Under the pieces are notes generated by a model. The model had not been told where the DNA came from and searched no databases. It saw only the letters and a list, made by a program, of their open reading frames with translations. The translations under genes and the position numbers were made by a program. Positions 34,071 to 43,224 of a DNA stretch of 64,000 nt are shown here, piece by piece. The stretch's first letter is position 1, and the number at the start of each line of letters is the position of its first letter. Source of the DNA: VBAU01 sp036005185 (lineage in GTDB: Bacteria; Bacteroidota; Bacteroidia; Chitinophagales; Chitinophagaceae); assembly GCA_036005185.1 (NCBI GenBank), contig DASYQS010000022.1, positions 1 through 64,000 on the forward strand, read 5' to 3'.

Positions 34071-35306
34071 TTAGTGGTTAACAGTTAGTTTGCTTCGTTG
34101 AACTAAATCGTTGGGATTGCTGTAATCGTATTGATACAAGCCATCCTTAGCCACTACAATTAAATTTGTATTCCAAGCAATGGCATCATATGTCTCAAGC
34201 CCTGTAATATGCTTTTTTAAAACCAGTGAGGAGAGATTGGTGGCATCGTACATTTTCAAACCGTCTCTTCCGTCGCAAATAAACAGGAGATTATTATCTT
34301 TTGCCAATCCATGCGGATGAGTCATTGGATAAGATTTAATTAATGATGGCGCTGAAAGATTGGTAACATTCAAAACATCAAGCACATTAGCAGTTCCGCC
34401 GCACTGAGTACCGTCATGAAGCGTAACATAAGCATTGTTGTCATCAGCAATAACAGGATCACAAGAAGTGGCGTGAGTAAACTGGCCTACCCGATTAGGT
34501 GATGCCGGATTGCTAATATCATAAATGAACATACCGCTGGTTGAGCCAATAAACAACTTGTCTTTGAAAGGATAAATAGTTTCAATATTCCAACCTACAT
34601 TATTATTGTTTATCCGTTGAGGATCAGCTGCATTGCTGATATTAAAACTACCAAGTGTACTGCGGTTTACACTATACAGGTAATCGTTGACGATAGAAAA
34701 TCTTGCCATGGAGCCTGAAAGGCCTGGAATGGATACTCCACCAATTGATGCGGTCGCTGAGTATCTCAAGAAAGCGTCATAAGTAATATAGTATCTTGAA
34801 GGTTGAATTAAATTAACCGTCGTGTCCTTTTTCACCCAGCCCACAATAATGCGTGTATTATCAGCAATAAAACCACTTCCATAATTACGTTCGGGAAAAA
34901 CATTTGGCAGGTATTTGACAAATTTTGCTTGCAGTGGATTAGAAATATCGACAACGACCAGATCGGAATACAGATCCGCATATAACGTATTTCCTTTAAC
35001 GGCAATCTCCAAATTACCGGGTATATCAATAAATGTTTTTAGAATTGGCTTTGCAGGATTACTGTTATCAATAACATGAACACCTTTATCTTTTTCATTT
35101 AAGAAAATATAATTACCGAAAACAAAAATCTTTCCTGGAGATTTTATTTCCTGGGGAGGATTGCTTTTTATATTAGCATACACTTCATCCTTAGTCTTAT
35201 ACACCGGCTCCATAATGGAATAAGTATGGGTGAGTTTATCTTTAAGGCAGCTTTGCAGTAAAAGAGACAGGAATACCACTGTTGCGGGAATAGACATTTT
35301 TTTCAT
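34071..35306 (-). CDS. LVIVD-repeat surface lipoprotein
   Basis: Start ATG 35306 gives a lipoprotein signal with 'LLLQSC' (lipidated Cys18); a further in-frame ATG at 35432 would put 42 charged residues before it and would run into the upstream gene. The 411-residue protein is built of repeated beta-propeller-like units with 'VIDNSNPAKP', 'VVDISNPLQA', 'YDISNPASP' and 'VLNVTNLSAP', typical of LVIVD repeat proteins, ending in a weaker unit. The fold is a propeller, presumably exposed at the cell surface. It belongs to the sigma module, 46 bases after the barrel/anti-sigma-like gene. Confidence 0.85.
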   Translation of the reverse strand: MKKMSIPATVVFLSLLLQSCLKDKLTHTYSIMEPVYKTKDEVYANIKSNPPQEIKSPGKIFVFGNYIFLNEKDKGVHVIDNSNPAKPILKTFIDIPGNLEIAVKGNTLYADLYSDLVVVDISNPLQAKFVKYLPNVFPERNYGSGFIADNTRIIVGWVKKDTTVNLIQPSRYYITYDAFLRYSATASIGGVSIPGLSGSMARFSIVNDYLYSVNRSTLGSFNISNAADPQRINNNNVGWNIETIYPFKDKLFIGSTSGMFIYDISNPASPNRVGQFTHATSCDPVIADDNNAYVTLHDGTQCGGTANVLDVLNVTNLSAPSLIKSYPMTHPHGLAKDNNLLFICDGRDGLKMYDATNLSSLVLKKHITGLETYDAIAWNTNLIVVAKDGLYQYDYSNPNDLVQRSKLTVNH

Positions 35307-35352
35307 AACAGTTGTTTTCGAGGCTGACAACGGTTTGAAAAAAACCGTTGCA

Positions 35353-36777
35353 TTATTTTTTCTTCTTTTTCTCAAAAAATAGTCTCGAGTCAATTCCTCC
35401 GTATAAAATGTATTTTCTTCTGTCCACATCACTTTTTATAAGCCGGCTAATATCAAATGAAAATTGTGGCCCTATGCTCCATTCAAAATTTTCGGAAGTG
35501 ATAAAATGATATGAAATCCCTGACATGAAATTGACATGAGCTTTTGTAAATGCAGATGTTTTGTAGGAATAAGTACCCATAAGCGTTGAATCATACACTA
35601 ATGCATTTGATGACAGCAGGTATGCTGCCGAGGCGCCAACATTCAGAGAAAGAAAACGGCTAGGATTTTTGGATATTCGCCAATCATATATTACCGGCAA
35701 CTCAATAAAATGAAAACGATCAGTGTATGTTGTTTGCGGAATAGCGCTATAATAAGCGTAGTTTGACTGATTCGTGAACTGACTATTTCCGATTTTGATT
35801 CGATCAGCCATGTATGAATATCCTAATCCGAGCTCAAGACTACTGTGCGGAGAAATATTCTTTTTAGCAGTTACTCCTGCCTTAAAAGCAAAAGCAGCCT
35901 TATTATCTGATGGAGCGTATCGAAATGATGATCCGCCAGTGCTTGGACTGCCTGAGTAACTCAAATTATCTGAAGTACGGTATGCAGTATTTTTAAAGGA
36001 AAAACGCTCTTGAGTGATCGTTGATGAACCGGCTGAAAAATTTACGCCCCATTTTAATTTGTTAACCCTTTGATCTTGTTTTTTTGCACTTTTAACCAGT
36101 GCTGTTTCTTCGCTCACTTTCTTTTCTTCATTTTTTACTAATGAAGTGTCGGTCGTAGCATTTGAAATATTCTTTTCTTCTGTTCTTTCTACGATTTTTT
36201 GAGCAATACTATCCTTTAATGGTGGTGTTTCTTTTTGAGAAATCCCTTCCTGATTAATATTGGGTTTTATATCATCAATACCCGTCTCTTTTTCTTGATT
36301 TTCCTTTTTTATCAAATCATCGGTCGCAAAATTTGTTGTGGTTTCGTATTGATTATTGGCGGCCTTCTTTTGTCTGTTATCTTTTACCTGATCAATAGTT
36401 TCAAGCTTTTTTTGCTGTGATAATCCATGAATGATTTTATCCGAGGGTTGTTTGTTGCTGATATCTTCGTCCTTATCCTTTGTGGCTTTCTCATTATCCC
36501 TTGTGCCTTGTGCCTTGTCTCTTGTATCTTGTGACTTCTCTTCCAACTTCGTAATCCGTTTTTCTACTCTACCGTTTTGTATGCTTCCAAAATGATAAAT
36601 ACCATAACCTGCAAGAGACAAGCCTATGCATGAAAAAAGAATAAAAAAGAGTACTCTTCTTTTCTTTTTCTTTTCCTGAATTCTTTCCTCAATTTTTTGC
36701 CATACCTCTCCTGACGGGTGAAGTTTGAATTCATCCATCACCTTCTGCACATTTTTTTCAAATTCATTTGCCGGCAT
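35353..36777 (-). CDS. Sigma-associated protein: cytoplasmic W-K-I motif, membrane helix, C-terminal barrel
   Basis: This 474-residue protein has a short cytoplasmic N-terminus, membrane helix 41-60, a long Lys/Glu/Asp-rich linker (about 65-230) and a C-terminal outer membrane barrel of the PF13568 type ('GVNFSAGSSTITQERF', 'LELGLGYSYMADRI', 'SIGPQFSFDISRLI'). It thus seems to span from inner membrane to outer membrane. The N-terminus carries 'FKLHPSGEVWQKIEERI' (17-33), related to the repeat of the module 3 partner (51124-52083). The start overlaps the sigma gene by 14 bases. The layout fits a signal-transducing anti-sigma factor. A heptanucleotide tract lies in the linker (36499-36533). Confidence 0.75.
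   Translation of the reverse strand: MPANEFEKNVQKVMDEFKLHPSGEVWQKIEERIQEKKKKRRVLFFILFSCIGLSLAGYGIYHFGSIQNGRVEKRITKLEEKSQDTRDKAQGTRDNEKATKDKDEDISNKQPSDKIIHGLSQQKKLETIDQVKDNRQKKAANNQYETTTNFATDDLIKKENQEKETGIDDIKPNINQEGISQKETPPLKDSIAQKIVERTEEKNISNATTDTSLVKNEEKKVSEETALVKSAKKQDQRVNKLKWGVNFSAGSSTITQERFSFKNTAYRTSDNLSYSGSPSTGGSSFRYAPSDNKAAFAFKAGVTAKKNISPHSSLELGLGYSYMADRIKIGNSQFTNQSNYAYYSAIPQTTYTDRFHFIELPVIYDWRISKNPSRFLSLNVGASAAYLLSSNALVYDSTLMGTYSYKTSAFTKAHVNFMSGISYHFITSENFEWSIGPQFSFDISRLIKSDVDRRKYILYGGIDSRLFFEKKKKK
36499..36533 (-). repeat. Heptanucleotide tandem repeat inside a coding region
   Basis: Five consecutive 7-base units (plus-strand CCTTGTG, CCTTGTG, CCTTGTC, TCTTGTA, TCTTGTG) with a degenerate sixth after them. 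They encode the linker peptide 'SQDTRDKAQGTRDNE' of the barrel/anti-sigma-like protein. Since 7 is not a multiple of 3, a change of one unit would shift the frame. Confidence 0.75.
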
Positions 36778-37324
36778 AGTTTTCTTTTTTATGATCCACT
36801 GAATATGTTTTAAGCCAACTGATCAGCAAAGCTCTCGCCCGCGCATATTGCGATCTCGATGTGCCGTCAGTGATACCCAGCAACTCACCTATCTCCACGT
36901 GCGAAAAACCTTCAATAGCATGAAGGTTAAAGATGGTCTGATAGCCCGGTGGCAATTGCCTGATCAATTCAGCCAGGTCCTTAGCTTGCAATAATACAGC
37001 GGGGTCATCGGTTACTACAGGATGCAAATGCTCCCGAGGGAAATACATCTGCTCCCGGTAATTACGATTTCGTTTTAAAAAATTTAAGGCAGTAGTTACC
37101 ATAATGCGGCGAATCCATGCGCCTAACTCACCTTCATTACGATATTGTTTAAGGTTCAAAAAAACCTTTACAAAGCCTTCTTGGAGCACATCTTCGGCAT
37201 CCTTCATGGATTTAGTGTAACGATAGCAGATCCCCAGCATTGTTTCAGCAAAATGCTCATACAATTGGCGTTGGGCCTCCGGTTTGGCCTTTAGACAATC
37301 TTTTACCAGTTTATAATAATCCAT
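36764..37324 (-). CDS. ECF-type RNA polymerase sigma factor (module 2)
   Basis: This ECF sigma factor has 186 residues from ATG 37324 (an ATG at 37348 would add eight). Region 2: 'GICYRYTKSMKDAEDVLQEGFVKVFLNLKQYRNEGELGAWIRRIMVTTALNFLKR'. Region 4: 'LIRQLPPGYQTIFNLHAIEGFSHVEIGELLGITDGTSRSQYARARALLISWL'. It resembles the ECF factor at 50577 closely in both regions. It overlaps the next gene by 14 bases and heads a probable four-gene unit ending at 33482. The regulon is likely to include this unit. There is no consensus TAnnTTTG upstream, so it may be autoregulated by its own promoter type. Confidence 0.92.
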   Translation of the reverse strand: MDYYKLVKDCLKAKPEAQRQLYEHFAETMLGICYRYTKSMKDAEDVLQEGFVKVFLNLKQYRNEGELGAWIRRIMVTTALNFLKRNRNYREQMYFPREHLHPVVTDDPAVLLQAKDLAELIRQLPPGYQTIFNLHAIEGFSHVEIGELLGITDGTSRSQYARARALLISWLKTYSVDHKKENYAGK

Positions 37325-37410
37325 TATCTCGTGGTGATTTGACAACATAGACCAAGGAATCGTTGCACAAATAGTAGAGGCTTAATGATTCGTTTCACGA
37401 ATAGGCTAGA

Positions 37411-37442
37411 AAAAAATGGGGGTCGCTTAGAAAAGCAACCCC
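37411..37442 (-). terminator. Terminator of the susC-susD unit
   Basis: On the minus strand GGGGTTGCTT (37442-37433) pairs with AAGCGACCCC (37428-37419), one G-T pair, around a four-base loop, then ATTTTTT. It lies 32 bases past the susD stop, so the transcript ends before the next sigma module, whose genes start at 37324. Confidence 0.82.
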
Positions 37443-37473
37443 TCAACTGCTATGTTTATTTAGGGTTTAAAAG

Positions 37474-38766
37474 TTAAAAAGCGGGATCAGGAGGTGTATT
37501 TGAATTATTATCTCTTTCTAAAAATGGATAAGGCAAAAAGTTTCTTTTCTTTTCTGAATTTGCTCTTCCAAATCTCCTCATATCTTCCAACTTCAATCCC
37601 GACATGTATAATTCAATACAGCGATGCTTGTATATTTGGTCAAGAAGCTGAGCCTGTGTCAATCCAGCTACAGGAGCAAGTCCGGCACCAACACCATATG
37701 CATCACTTGCAGGAGTTTTAGTAACAACTTTATTTAATTCAATTAATCCATTCGTCAGATCATTTTGTCGGGTATATGCTTCAGCTTTTATTAAGGTCAT
37801 TTCTCCCGGCAAATAAATAGGCCATTGCGTTGTAGAGCCTGCCCCAAAGCCACTTACTCTGAAACGTGGATTAGCGGCATTGGTCGAAATATAAAATGGC
37901 ACACGCTTATCGTTAAGATCTGGAGCTAGTGATGGCGGTAAACCCATGGTTGAATCAATAGGGGCATATACATTGTTTGTTGATGTAGCCGTTTCGTAAA
38001 TCGGATTCAGATTTACGGTGGTAAAATTGAAGACTGATTTTATTGTTAAGCTTGCCGCATTGGCTTCTGTTATTGCCTGAGCATAATTGCTGCTAAAGAG
38101 AGAATATCTTGCTTTTAAAGCATGAAGTGAATTTACAATGTCGATACCAGCTGGAATATTATATAAAAAAGTGGCTGAAATAGGATTGGCTGTAATAGTA
38201 GCCAGCGCTTCATCGATAGCAGCAATTGCTTTTGTAAAACCTTGGGCGCGATCGGCAAAACTTACATTTTGCCCAATTGAGGCCGGAATCTTTTCCCAAA
38301 ACATTGCCAGGTCACCAAGTGCCAATGCTTTGAAAAGATCGGCATAAGCTATTATTCCGCTTGCATAAGCTTTGTCTCCAAGTTTTGCCGCATTTTTAAT
38401 AAGATTACCTGCATCAAAAATTATTTTATTACTGGTTGTCCAAAGACCTGCCGTCAGTGAATTCGTCCCATCCACGTTACCGCTTCCTAGTTGTAACTGG
38501 TATTCACCCGTGTTACCTTGGTTTAAAACTGTTAGTTCGTTTGTAAGCAACCCATTTATGGTTACCCTGTTGTACAATGAACTTCCACGACCAACAGTAT
38601 AGATTCTCTGCAGACCTACTGTTATTTCAGCCATAGCTTGTGGGGAACTGAAAGCAACATCTATTGGAACAGATGAAGGGCTGATATAATCTTTTTTACA
38701 GGATGATGTAAACAACAACAGCATGATGACTACACCATATAATATTTTGATTAATTGCTTTTTCAT
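37474..38766 (-). CDS. SusD/RagB-like substrate-binding lipoprotein
   Basis: This 430-residue surface lipoprotein has a leader with 'LLLFTSSCKKDY' lipobox and Cys23 or near it. The SusD fold is visible in the TPR-like helices ('YADLFKALALGDLAMFWEKIPA', 'ALKARYSLFSSNYAQAITEANAA') and the C-terminal 'YKHRCIELYMSGLKLEDMRRFGR', the usual SusD helix. It binds glycan or another oligomer at the surface and closes over SusC. It follows susC by 17 bases on the same strand. It is shorter than many SusD proteins (about 500), consistent with a compact binding site. The ligand is unknown. Confidence 0.88.
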   Translation of the reverse strand: MKKQLIKILYGVVIMLLLFTSSCKKDYISPSSVPIDVAFSSPQAMAEITVGLQRIYTVGRGSSLYNRVTINGLLTNELTVLNQGNTGEYQLQLGSGNVDGTNSLTAGLWTTSNKIIFDAGNLIKNAAKLGDKAYASGIIAYADLFKALALGDLAMFWEKIPASIGQNVSFADRAQGFTKAIAAIDEALATITANPISATFLYNIPAGIDIVNSLHALKARYSLFSSNYAQAITEANAASLTIKSVFNFTTVNLNPIYETATSTNNVYAPIDSTMGLPPSLAPDLNDKRVPFYISTNAANPRFRVSGFGAGSTTQWPIYLPGEMTLIKAEAYTRQNDLTNGLIELNKVVTKTPASDAYGVGAGLAPVAGLTQAQLLDQIYKHRCIELYMSGLKLEDMRRFGRANSEKKRNFLPYPFLERDNNSNTPPDPAF

Positions 38767-38783
38767 ACTAAGAATTTTTTTGG

Positions 38784-41700
38784 TTAGAGTTTAGCTGCAA
38801 TTCCGAACTTGAACGTGCGAGGAATAGGCACTGAACCAAAATCAATTCCTCGCAGTAATGTACTTTGCCCTGCGGAGTTTACCTCCGGATCATATCCTTT
38901 GTAATCATCCCATGAAATAAGATTGCGGCCACTTAAACTAATATTTATATCCTTGAAGAATTTAAGATTTCCCAGATTATAACTCAATGAAACTTCACGA
39001 AGCTTTACAAATGAACCATCATCCACTCTCCATTGTTCAATTTGATAAACACCTAAGATATACCCACGAGGTATTTGCCCCAGATCTTCTTGTTCAGCCA
39101 CTTTACCATTTCCTACTCCTTGTCTTGTTCTAAAATCAGCGTTAAATACATCCACACCTTGCACGGCATCAAACTGAATTCTTACATTGAATTTTTTATA
39201 AGTCAATTCATTTGTTAAACTTGCCGTATAATCAGGATTTGGATCACCGATCACTTTCCTCAAAGTAGTTCCGGTAGGTAATCCGTTTGCATCTCGTTGA
39301 GGTGTATAAGATACAGGCGAATTTTGCGTGCCTTTTTCTATTTGTGGTATGCCAGATGAATTTTTTACTTGGTTACCATTTCCATCAACAGCGAAAAAAG
39401 TCCCGTAAAATACACCAACAGGATATCCTTCTAATAATGAAACAGGAGCACCGGTAGTTGTACTGATAAGCGTTAATGATGGACCTACTTCAACTACTTT
39501 GTTTTTATTGTGATTATAAATTGCAGTTATTTCCCAACGCAAATCTTTTTTATTGACTGGCGTGCCATTTAGTACCATTTCAACTCCATTATTTTCTAAC
39601 GAACCAAAATTATCCAGCAGACTTGAATAACCGGTAGTGGGTGCAATCACACGATTGATCAAAAGATCCTCCACACGCTTGTGATACCAGTTAAATTGAA
39701 GCCCTAGCCGATCGTTAAAAAAGGACATGTCTGTACCTACTTCAATTTCTTTTTGTCTTTCTGGCTTTACGCCTTCGTTGGCAAGTCTTGTGCTACCTGT
39801 TAACGCAATTCGGCTCAAATAAGAATTACTGCTGTAAGCATTCACACGATCATAAGCACCGATGCCGGTAAGATTACCTGATTCGCCATAAGCAGCACGA
39901 AGTTTTAAAGTATTCCACCAGCTCATATTTTTCCAAAAATCATTATCAGATAACAAATAGCTTCCGCTGGCTTTGTAATACATCTGATTTCGCTGATCTT
40001 CTCCAAAAACAGACGAGCCATCCCTACGCACAGCGCCTGTTAGAAAAAGTTTATTATTTATTCTAAAATTCTGCTGAATGTAAATTCCCGAAATGGAGAT
40101 TTCACTTCGGTCATCGACACTTTGCAAAGGAGTGCTTGCGCCATTTATTGTTTCTATAAACGGAGCTAAACCCCTTCCTTGTATTAAAGAGTAACGATTG
40201 TTTTCATATTGAACCGAATAACCGATTTGCGTTGTCGAACCAATAGAAGGTGTGATGTTAAATTGATAAGTACCATTTATTTCATTATTGATCTGAAAGA
40301 AATAATCATTTCCTGCACTCATGTATCCATTTAATGTAGGATCTAAAGTAGTGCCGCCGCCAAAAAATGCTGTATTCACATTGTAAGCAAACGGAGGCAT
40401 GTATGTCGTTCCGCCCTGTCCGTAATTATCAATGCCCAGGGTATAGTCAAACGTTAAACCCCTCATTGGCTTCAATTTCAATCCAAGGTTAGCAATGATC
40501 CTATTGGTTTCTTCCCTTTGTTTGAAATCTTCAATGACAGAAACAGGATTCACACGACCTCTTTCACCAACAGCTTTTAAATTACCATTTGCATCGCGTG
40601 TCCATAGGTCATGAAAATTTCCGATGATTGTAACTGAATTCATCGGCGAGAAAAAAGAATTGCCATCAGGTTTTTCATTAGAAGCACTATTGATATAATT
40701 TAATCCAAGGTTGACACTAAATATGCGGCTCAAAGTTTGATCAACATTTGCTCGAAAGCTAAATCTTCTAAAATCAGTGTTTTTTACAATACCTTGGTTA
40801 TAATAAAAGGAGCCTGACAGATAGTATTTTGTTTTTTCGGAGCCCCCACTAACAGAAATATTATTATCCGTTCCAATTCCCGTTCTAAAAATATAATCTT
40901 GGTAATCATAACGGGTAACTGCTGTTGTATTAGTAAGTAAAGCCGCGGGTGTACCTGCTGTGGTAATAATATCCTGAGTAAAAGCAGTAGGCCCATCCGT
41001 TGGACCGCCAAATTTTACAGGTGCCTTGTTCACATCAACCTTTTTTCGTAAGCTGCTAATCAATATGCTTGAAGAAAAATTGATTACAGGTGTGCCGCTC
41101 ACTCCTCTTTTCGTAAAAATCTGTATTACACCTGCGTTGGCTCTTGAACCATAGATAGCTGCCGCAGCAGCTCCGTTCAATACTTCTATATGATCAATAT
41201 CAGCAGGATTAATATCTGCCAAACGGTTTTGCCCTATTGTTCCAACAAAGGTTGTTCCGTCATAAGTATTCTGAGTATTGGTAACTCTGTTTGTTGCATT
41301 ATTCACAATCACCCCGTCAACAATGTAAAGCGGTTCGGAAGAAGACAAAATAGAACTAATTCCACGTAAACGCACTGAAACCCCTCCAGCAGGGTCTCCA
41401 TTATTTTGTATTATTTGGGCGCCGGCTGTTTTTCCCTGTAAGGCTGTTAATACATTGCTTGTGGCTCCTTTGGTTAATTCATCAGCTCTTACGGTGCTGA
41501 TGTAATTTCCTAATTGCTTACGGGTAGTTCCTGCGGATACGCCAGTTACAATAACTTCTTCCATTTTTAGTACGTCCCCTGTCAATTCTACATCAGCTGT
41601 GTAAGATGAGGCCGTACCAATCTGCAACGATTGTGTTTTTGCTTTATAACCTACACCTGAAAATTCAAGAGTATAAGTTCCGGCACGCAGATCCCCATTT

Positions 41701-41909
41701 ATGTTGTAAACTCCGTTTACGTTAGTTGATGTGCCAAGATTTGTATTGGCGATTGACACTGAAATGCCGGGAATGCCCTTGCCTTCGGCATCAGTTACTT
41801 TACCGCTTATATTCACTTGTGCTAACAAGCACAAGCCATATAGCTGCAGTAACAAGACAAAGAAAATCTGTTTGCATTTCAATAGCCTTAACTTTTTGAG
41901 TCGTGTCAT
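38784..41909 (-). CDS. SusC/RagA-type TonB-linked outer membrane transporter
   Basis: This 1041-residue transporter has a leader, then an N-terminal CarboxypepD-like domain ('NISGKVTDAEGKGIPGISVSIANTNLGTSTN'), the SusC-specific pre-plug 'MEEVIVTGVS', a plug with 'VSVRLRGISSILSSSEPLYIVDGVIVNN' and a 22-stranded barrel. 'NPADIDHIEVLNGAAAAAIYGSRANAGVIQIFTKRG' is the SusC plug signature. It imports the ligand bound by SusD, driven by TonB-ExbBD. It comes 53 bases after a DeoR-type regulator and is followed by susD. The barrel ends in 'AKL' rather than the usual aromatic residue. Confidence 0.94.
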   Translation of the reverse strand: MTRLKKLRLLKCKQIFFVLLLQLYGLCLLAQVNISGKVTDAEGKGIPGISVSIANTNLGTSTNVNGVYNINGDLRAGTYTLEFSGVGYKAKTQSLQIGTASSYTADVELTGDVLKMEEVIVTGVSAGTTRKQLGNYISTVRADELTKGATSNVLTALQGKTAGAQIIQNNGDPAGGVSVRLRGISSILSSSEPLYIVDGVIVNNATNRVTNTQNTYDGTTFVGTIGQNRLADINPADIDHIEVLNGAAAAAIYGSRANAGVIQIFTKRGVSGTPVINFSSSILISSLRKKVDVNKAPVKFGGPTDGPTAFTQDIITTAGTPAALLTNTTAVTRYDYQDYIFRTGIGTDNNISVSGGSEKTKYYLSGSFYYNQGIVKNTDFRRFSFRANVDQTLSRIFSVNLGLNYINSASNEKPDGNSFFSPMNSVTIIGNFHDLWTRDANGNLKAVGERGRVNPVSVIEDFKQREETNRIIANLGLKLKPMRGLTFDYTLGIDNYGQGGTTYMPPFAYNVNTAFFGGGTTLDPTLNGYMSAGNDYFFQINNEINGTYQFNITPSIGSTTQIGYSVQYENNRYSLIQGRGLAPFIETINGASTPLQSVDDRSEISISGIYIQQNFRINNKLFLTGAVRRDGSSVFGEDQRNQMYYKASGSYLLSDNDFWKNMSWWNTLKLRAAYGESGNLTGIGAYDRVNAYSSNSYLSRIALTGSTRLANEGVKPERQKEIEVGTDMSFFNDRLGLQFNWYHKRVEDLLINRVIAPTTGYSSLLDNFGSLENNGVEMVLNGTPVNKKDLRWEITAIYNHNKNKVVEVGPSLTLISTTTGAPVSLLEGYPVGVFYGTFFAVDGNGNQVKNSSGIPQIEKGTQNSPVSYTPQRDANGLPTGTTLRKVIGDPNPDYTASLTNELTYKKFNVRIQFDAVQGVDVFNADFRTRQGVGNGKVAEQEDLGQIPRGYILGVYQIEQWRVDDGSFVKLREVSLSYNLGNLKFFKDINISLSGRNLISWDDYKGYDPEVNSAGQSTLLRGIDFGSVPIPRTFKFGIAAKL

Positions 41910-41962
41910 ATAGCAGATTTTAAATGGTGAATATGATGTTTTCGTCGTTTGTTTACTCTTAA

Positions 41963-42709
41963 TTATAAAATTTCTATTCCTGCTTTATGATAAGGTTTCA
42001 ATAGTTCATTGCATGAATCCAGCTCAGTGATCAGTACATCAATATCATTCACTTCACAAATCTTTATCCGTTGGGTAGTATTCAGCTTTTCGGAAATGGC
42101 GAGTGATATAACTTTTTCGGAAGATTGGATCATGGCTTTTTTTACCTGTACTACTTCCCAGTCGCTGTCCGTTATACCATTGTTTACATCAATGGCATTA
42201 GTGCCTAAAAAACAGAGATCCGATTTTATCTGGCTGATCTTTGAAATAGCTTCGCCACCAATTGATATCTGTGCGCTTTTAGAGATCTTATCCCCAATAA
42301 AAATCACCTCAATGTTTGGATGATGAATATACTCGTAGGCTACCGGTAAACTGACAGTAATAAATGTTGCAGACAATTCAGCCGGCAATGCTTTTGCTAA
42401 TTCAATAATGGTAGTTCCCCCCGTTGTAAGCACAAACATTCCATCTTTGATAAGCTGTGAAGCTTTATGTGCAATGGTCTTTTTTTCATCGAGAGAATAA
42501 ACATTTGAAGATTTGAGGGAAAGATGAAAAGATTTTGAGAGGGCACCGCCATGAACTTTGATGATCTTCCCTTCCTCAGACAGTTCATTTAAATCACGCC
42601 TGATCGTATCTTCTGAAACCTTCATGCCTTGACTGAGATCGGATGAAAGGACTTTGTTATGCAGGTTTACTTGGCGTAAAATAAACGATTGCCGTTCCTT
42701 TTTAAGCAT
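41963..42709 (-). CDS. DeoR/GlpR-family transcription regulator
   Basis: This 248-residue regulator has an N-terminal winged helix with 'VSEDTIRRDLNELSEEGKIIKVHGGAL' (recognition helix) and a C-terminal sugar-phosphate-binding DeoRC domain ('MFVLTTGGTTIIELAKAL', 'IEVIFIGDKISKSAQISIGGEA', 'DLCFLGTNAID', 'ITDSDWEVVQVKKAMIQSS'). These proteins repress sugar genes and are released by a phosphorylated sugar. It precedes susC by 53 bases on the same strand and may control it; cotranscription is likely since no terminator is seen between. The effector is unknown. Confidence 0.92.
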   Translation of the reverse strand: MLKKERQSFILRQVNLHNKVLSSDLSQGMKVSEDTIRRDLNELSEEGKIIKVHGGALSKSFHLSLKSSNVYSLDEKKTIAHKASQLIKDGMFVLTTGGTTIIELAKALPAELSATFITVSLPVAYEYIHHPNIEVIFIGDKISKSAQISIGGEAISKISQIKSDLCFLGTNAIDVNNGITDSDWEVVQVKKAMIQSSEKVISLAISEKLNTTQRIKICEVNDIDVLITELDSCNELLKPYHKAGIEIL

Positions 42710-43176
42710 GCCTTAAGCAGTTATATAAGCAATATAGGCAAATACAGTCATAAAAAAATTATTTTTCCGGCAAAAAAATGCACAGATGTGGCCAAAAATC
42801 AGCAAAAACAAATGAAGCTAAAGGCGGGGCTCTTCTTGCCTGAGAGCAATACATAATAACCATTCGAAGAATTAAAGACCAATTAATATTTTTTACAATA
42901 ACAATTTATACAAGAAATTTTGCAGGGTCTGGCTTCAAAAACTGAAAGTAAAAAGGCTGCCTATTTAAGGCAGCCTTTTTCATTCCATTACCCACCGTTG
43001 ATACATTGTTGTTATTGTTGTTAATTCCTAGTAGGGCAAGTGTTTTTCATATTCCGTGAACGGACCTGCCGGACTTTAAAAACGGGGCTAATGAAGAATT
43101 TAGCACAAAGATAATGCCTTGGAAGCCTCGTCAGTAAAGGATTTGCTGTACATCAGCGCAAGGTTTTGTTAAAAGA
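42710..43176 (+). other. Gene-free region with an orphan terminator
   Basis: About 470 bases between the DeoR regulator and fusA, both on the minus strand. It holds a strong bidirectional hairpin (42950-42980) that belongs to no annotated gene. A 14-codon ORF on the plus strand (42811-42855) is too short to support. The rest is A+T rich, apart from the stretch around 43060-43090 and 43120-43160. A small RNA is possible. Confidence 0.5.
42950..42980. terminator. Strong bidirectional terminator without a neighbouring gene end
   Basis: AAAAAGGCTGCCT (42950-42962) pairs perfectly with AGGCAGCCTTTTT (42968-42980) around a five-base loop, giving 13 bp and a T run on either strand. The nearest gene end is fusA, which has its own terminator at 43177-43203. 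Confidence 0.82.
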
Positions 43177-43203
43177 AAAATCCTGCCTTTTGAGCAGGAT
43201 TTT
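43177..43203 (-). terminator. Rho-independent terminator of fusA
   Basis: AAAATCCTGC and GCAGGATTTT (10 bp, seven-base loop) lie 22 bases after the fusA stop, with the T run on the minus-strand exit side. Confidence 0.85.
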
Positions 43204-43224
43204 ATTAAGATTTGCAGTTATTTC

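Noticed and set aside
42811..42855. Fourteen-codon ORF before the orphan terminator as a leader peptide
   Set aside because: It has no run of regulatory codons and no gene follows it on the same strand, so there is nothing for it to attenuate.
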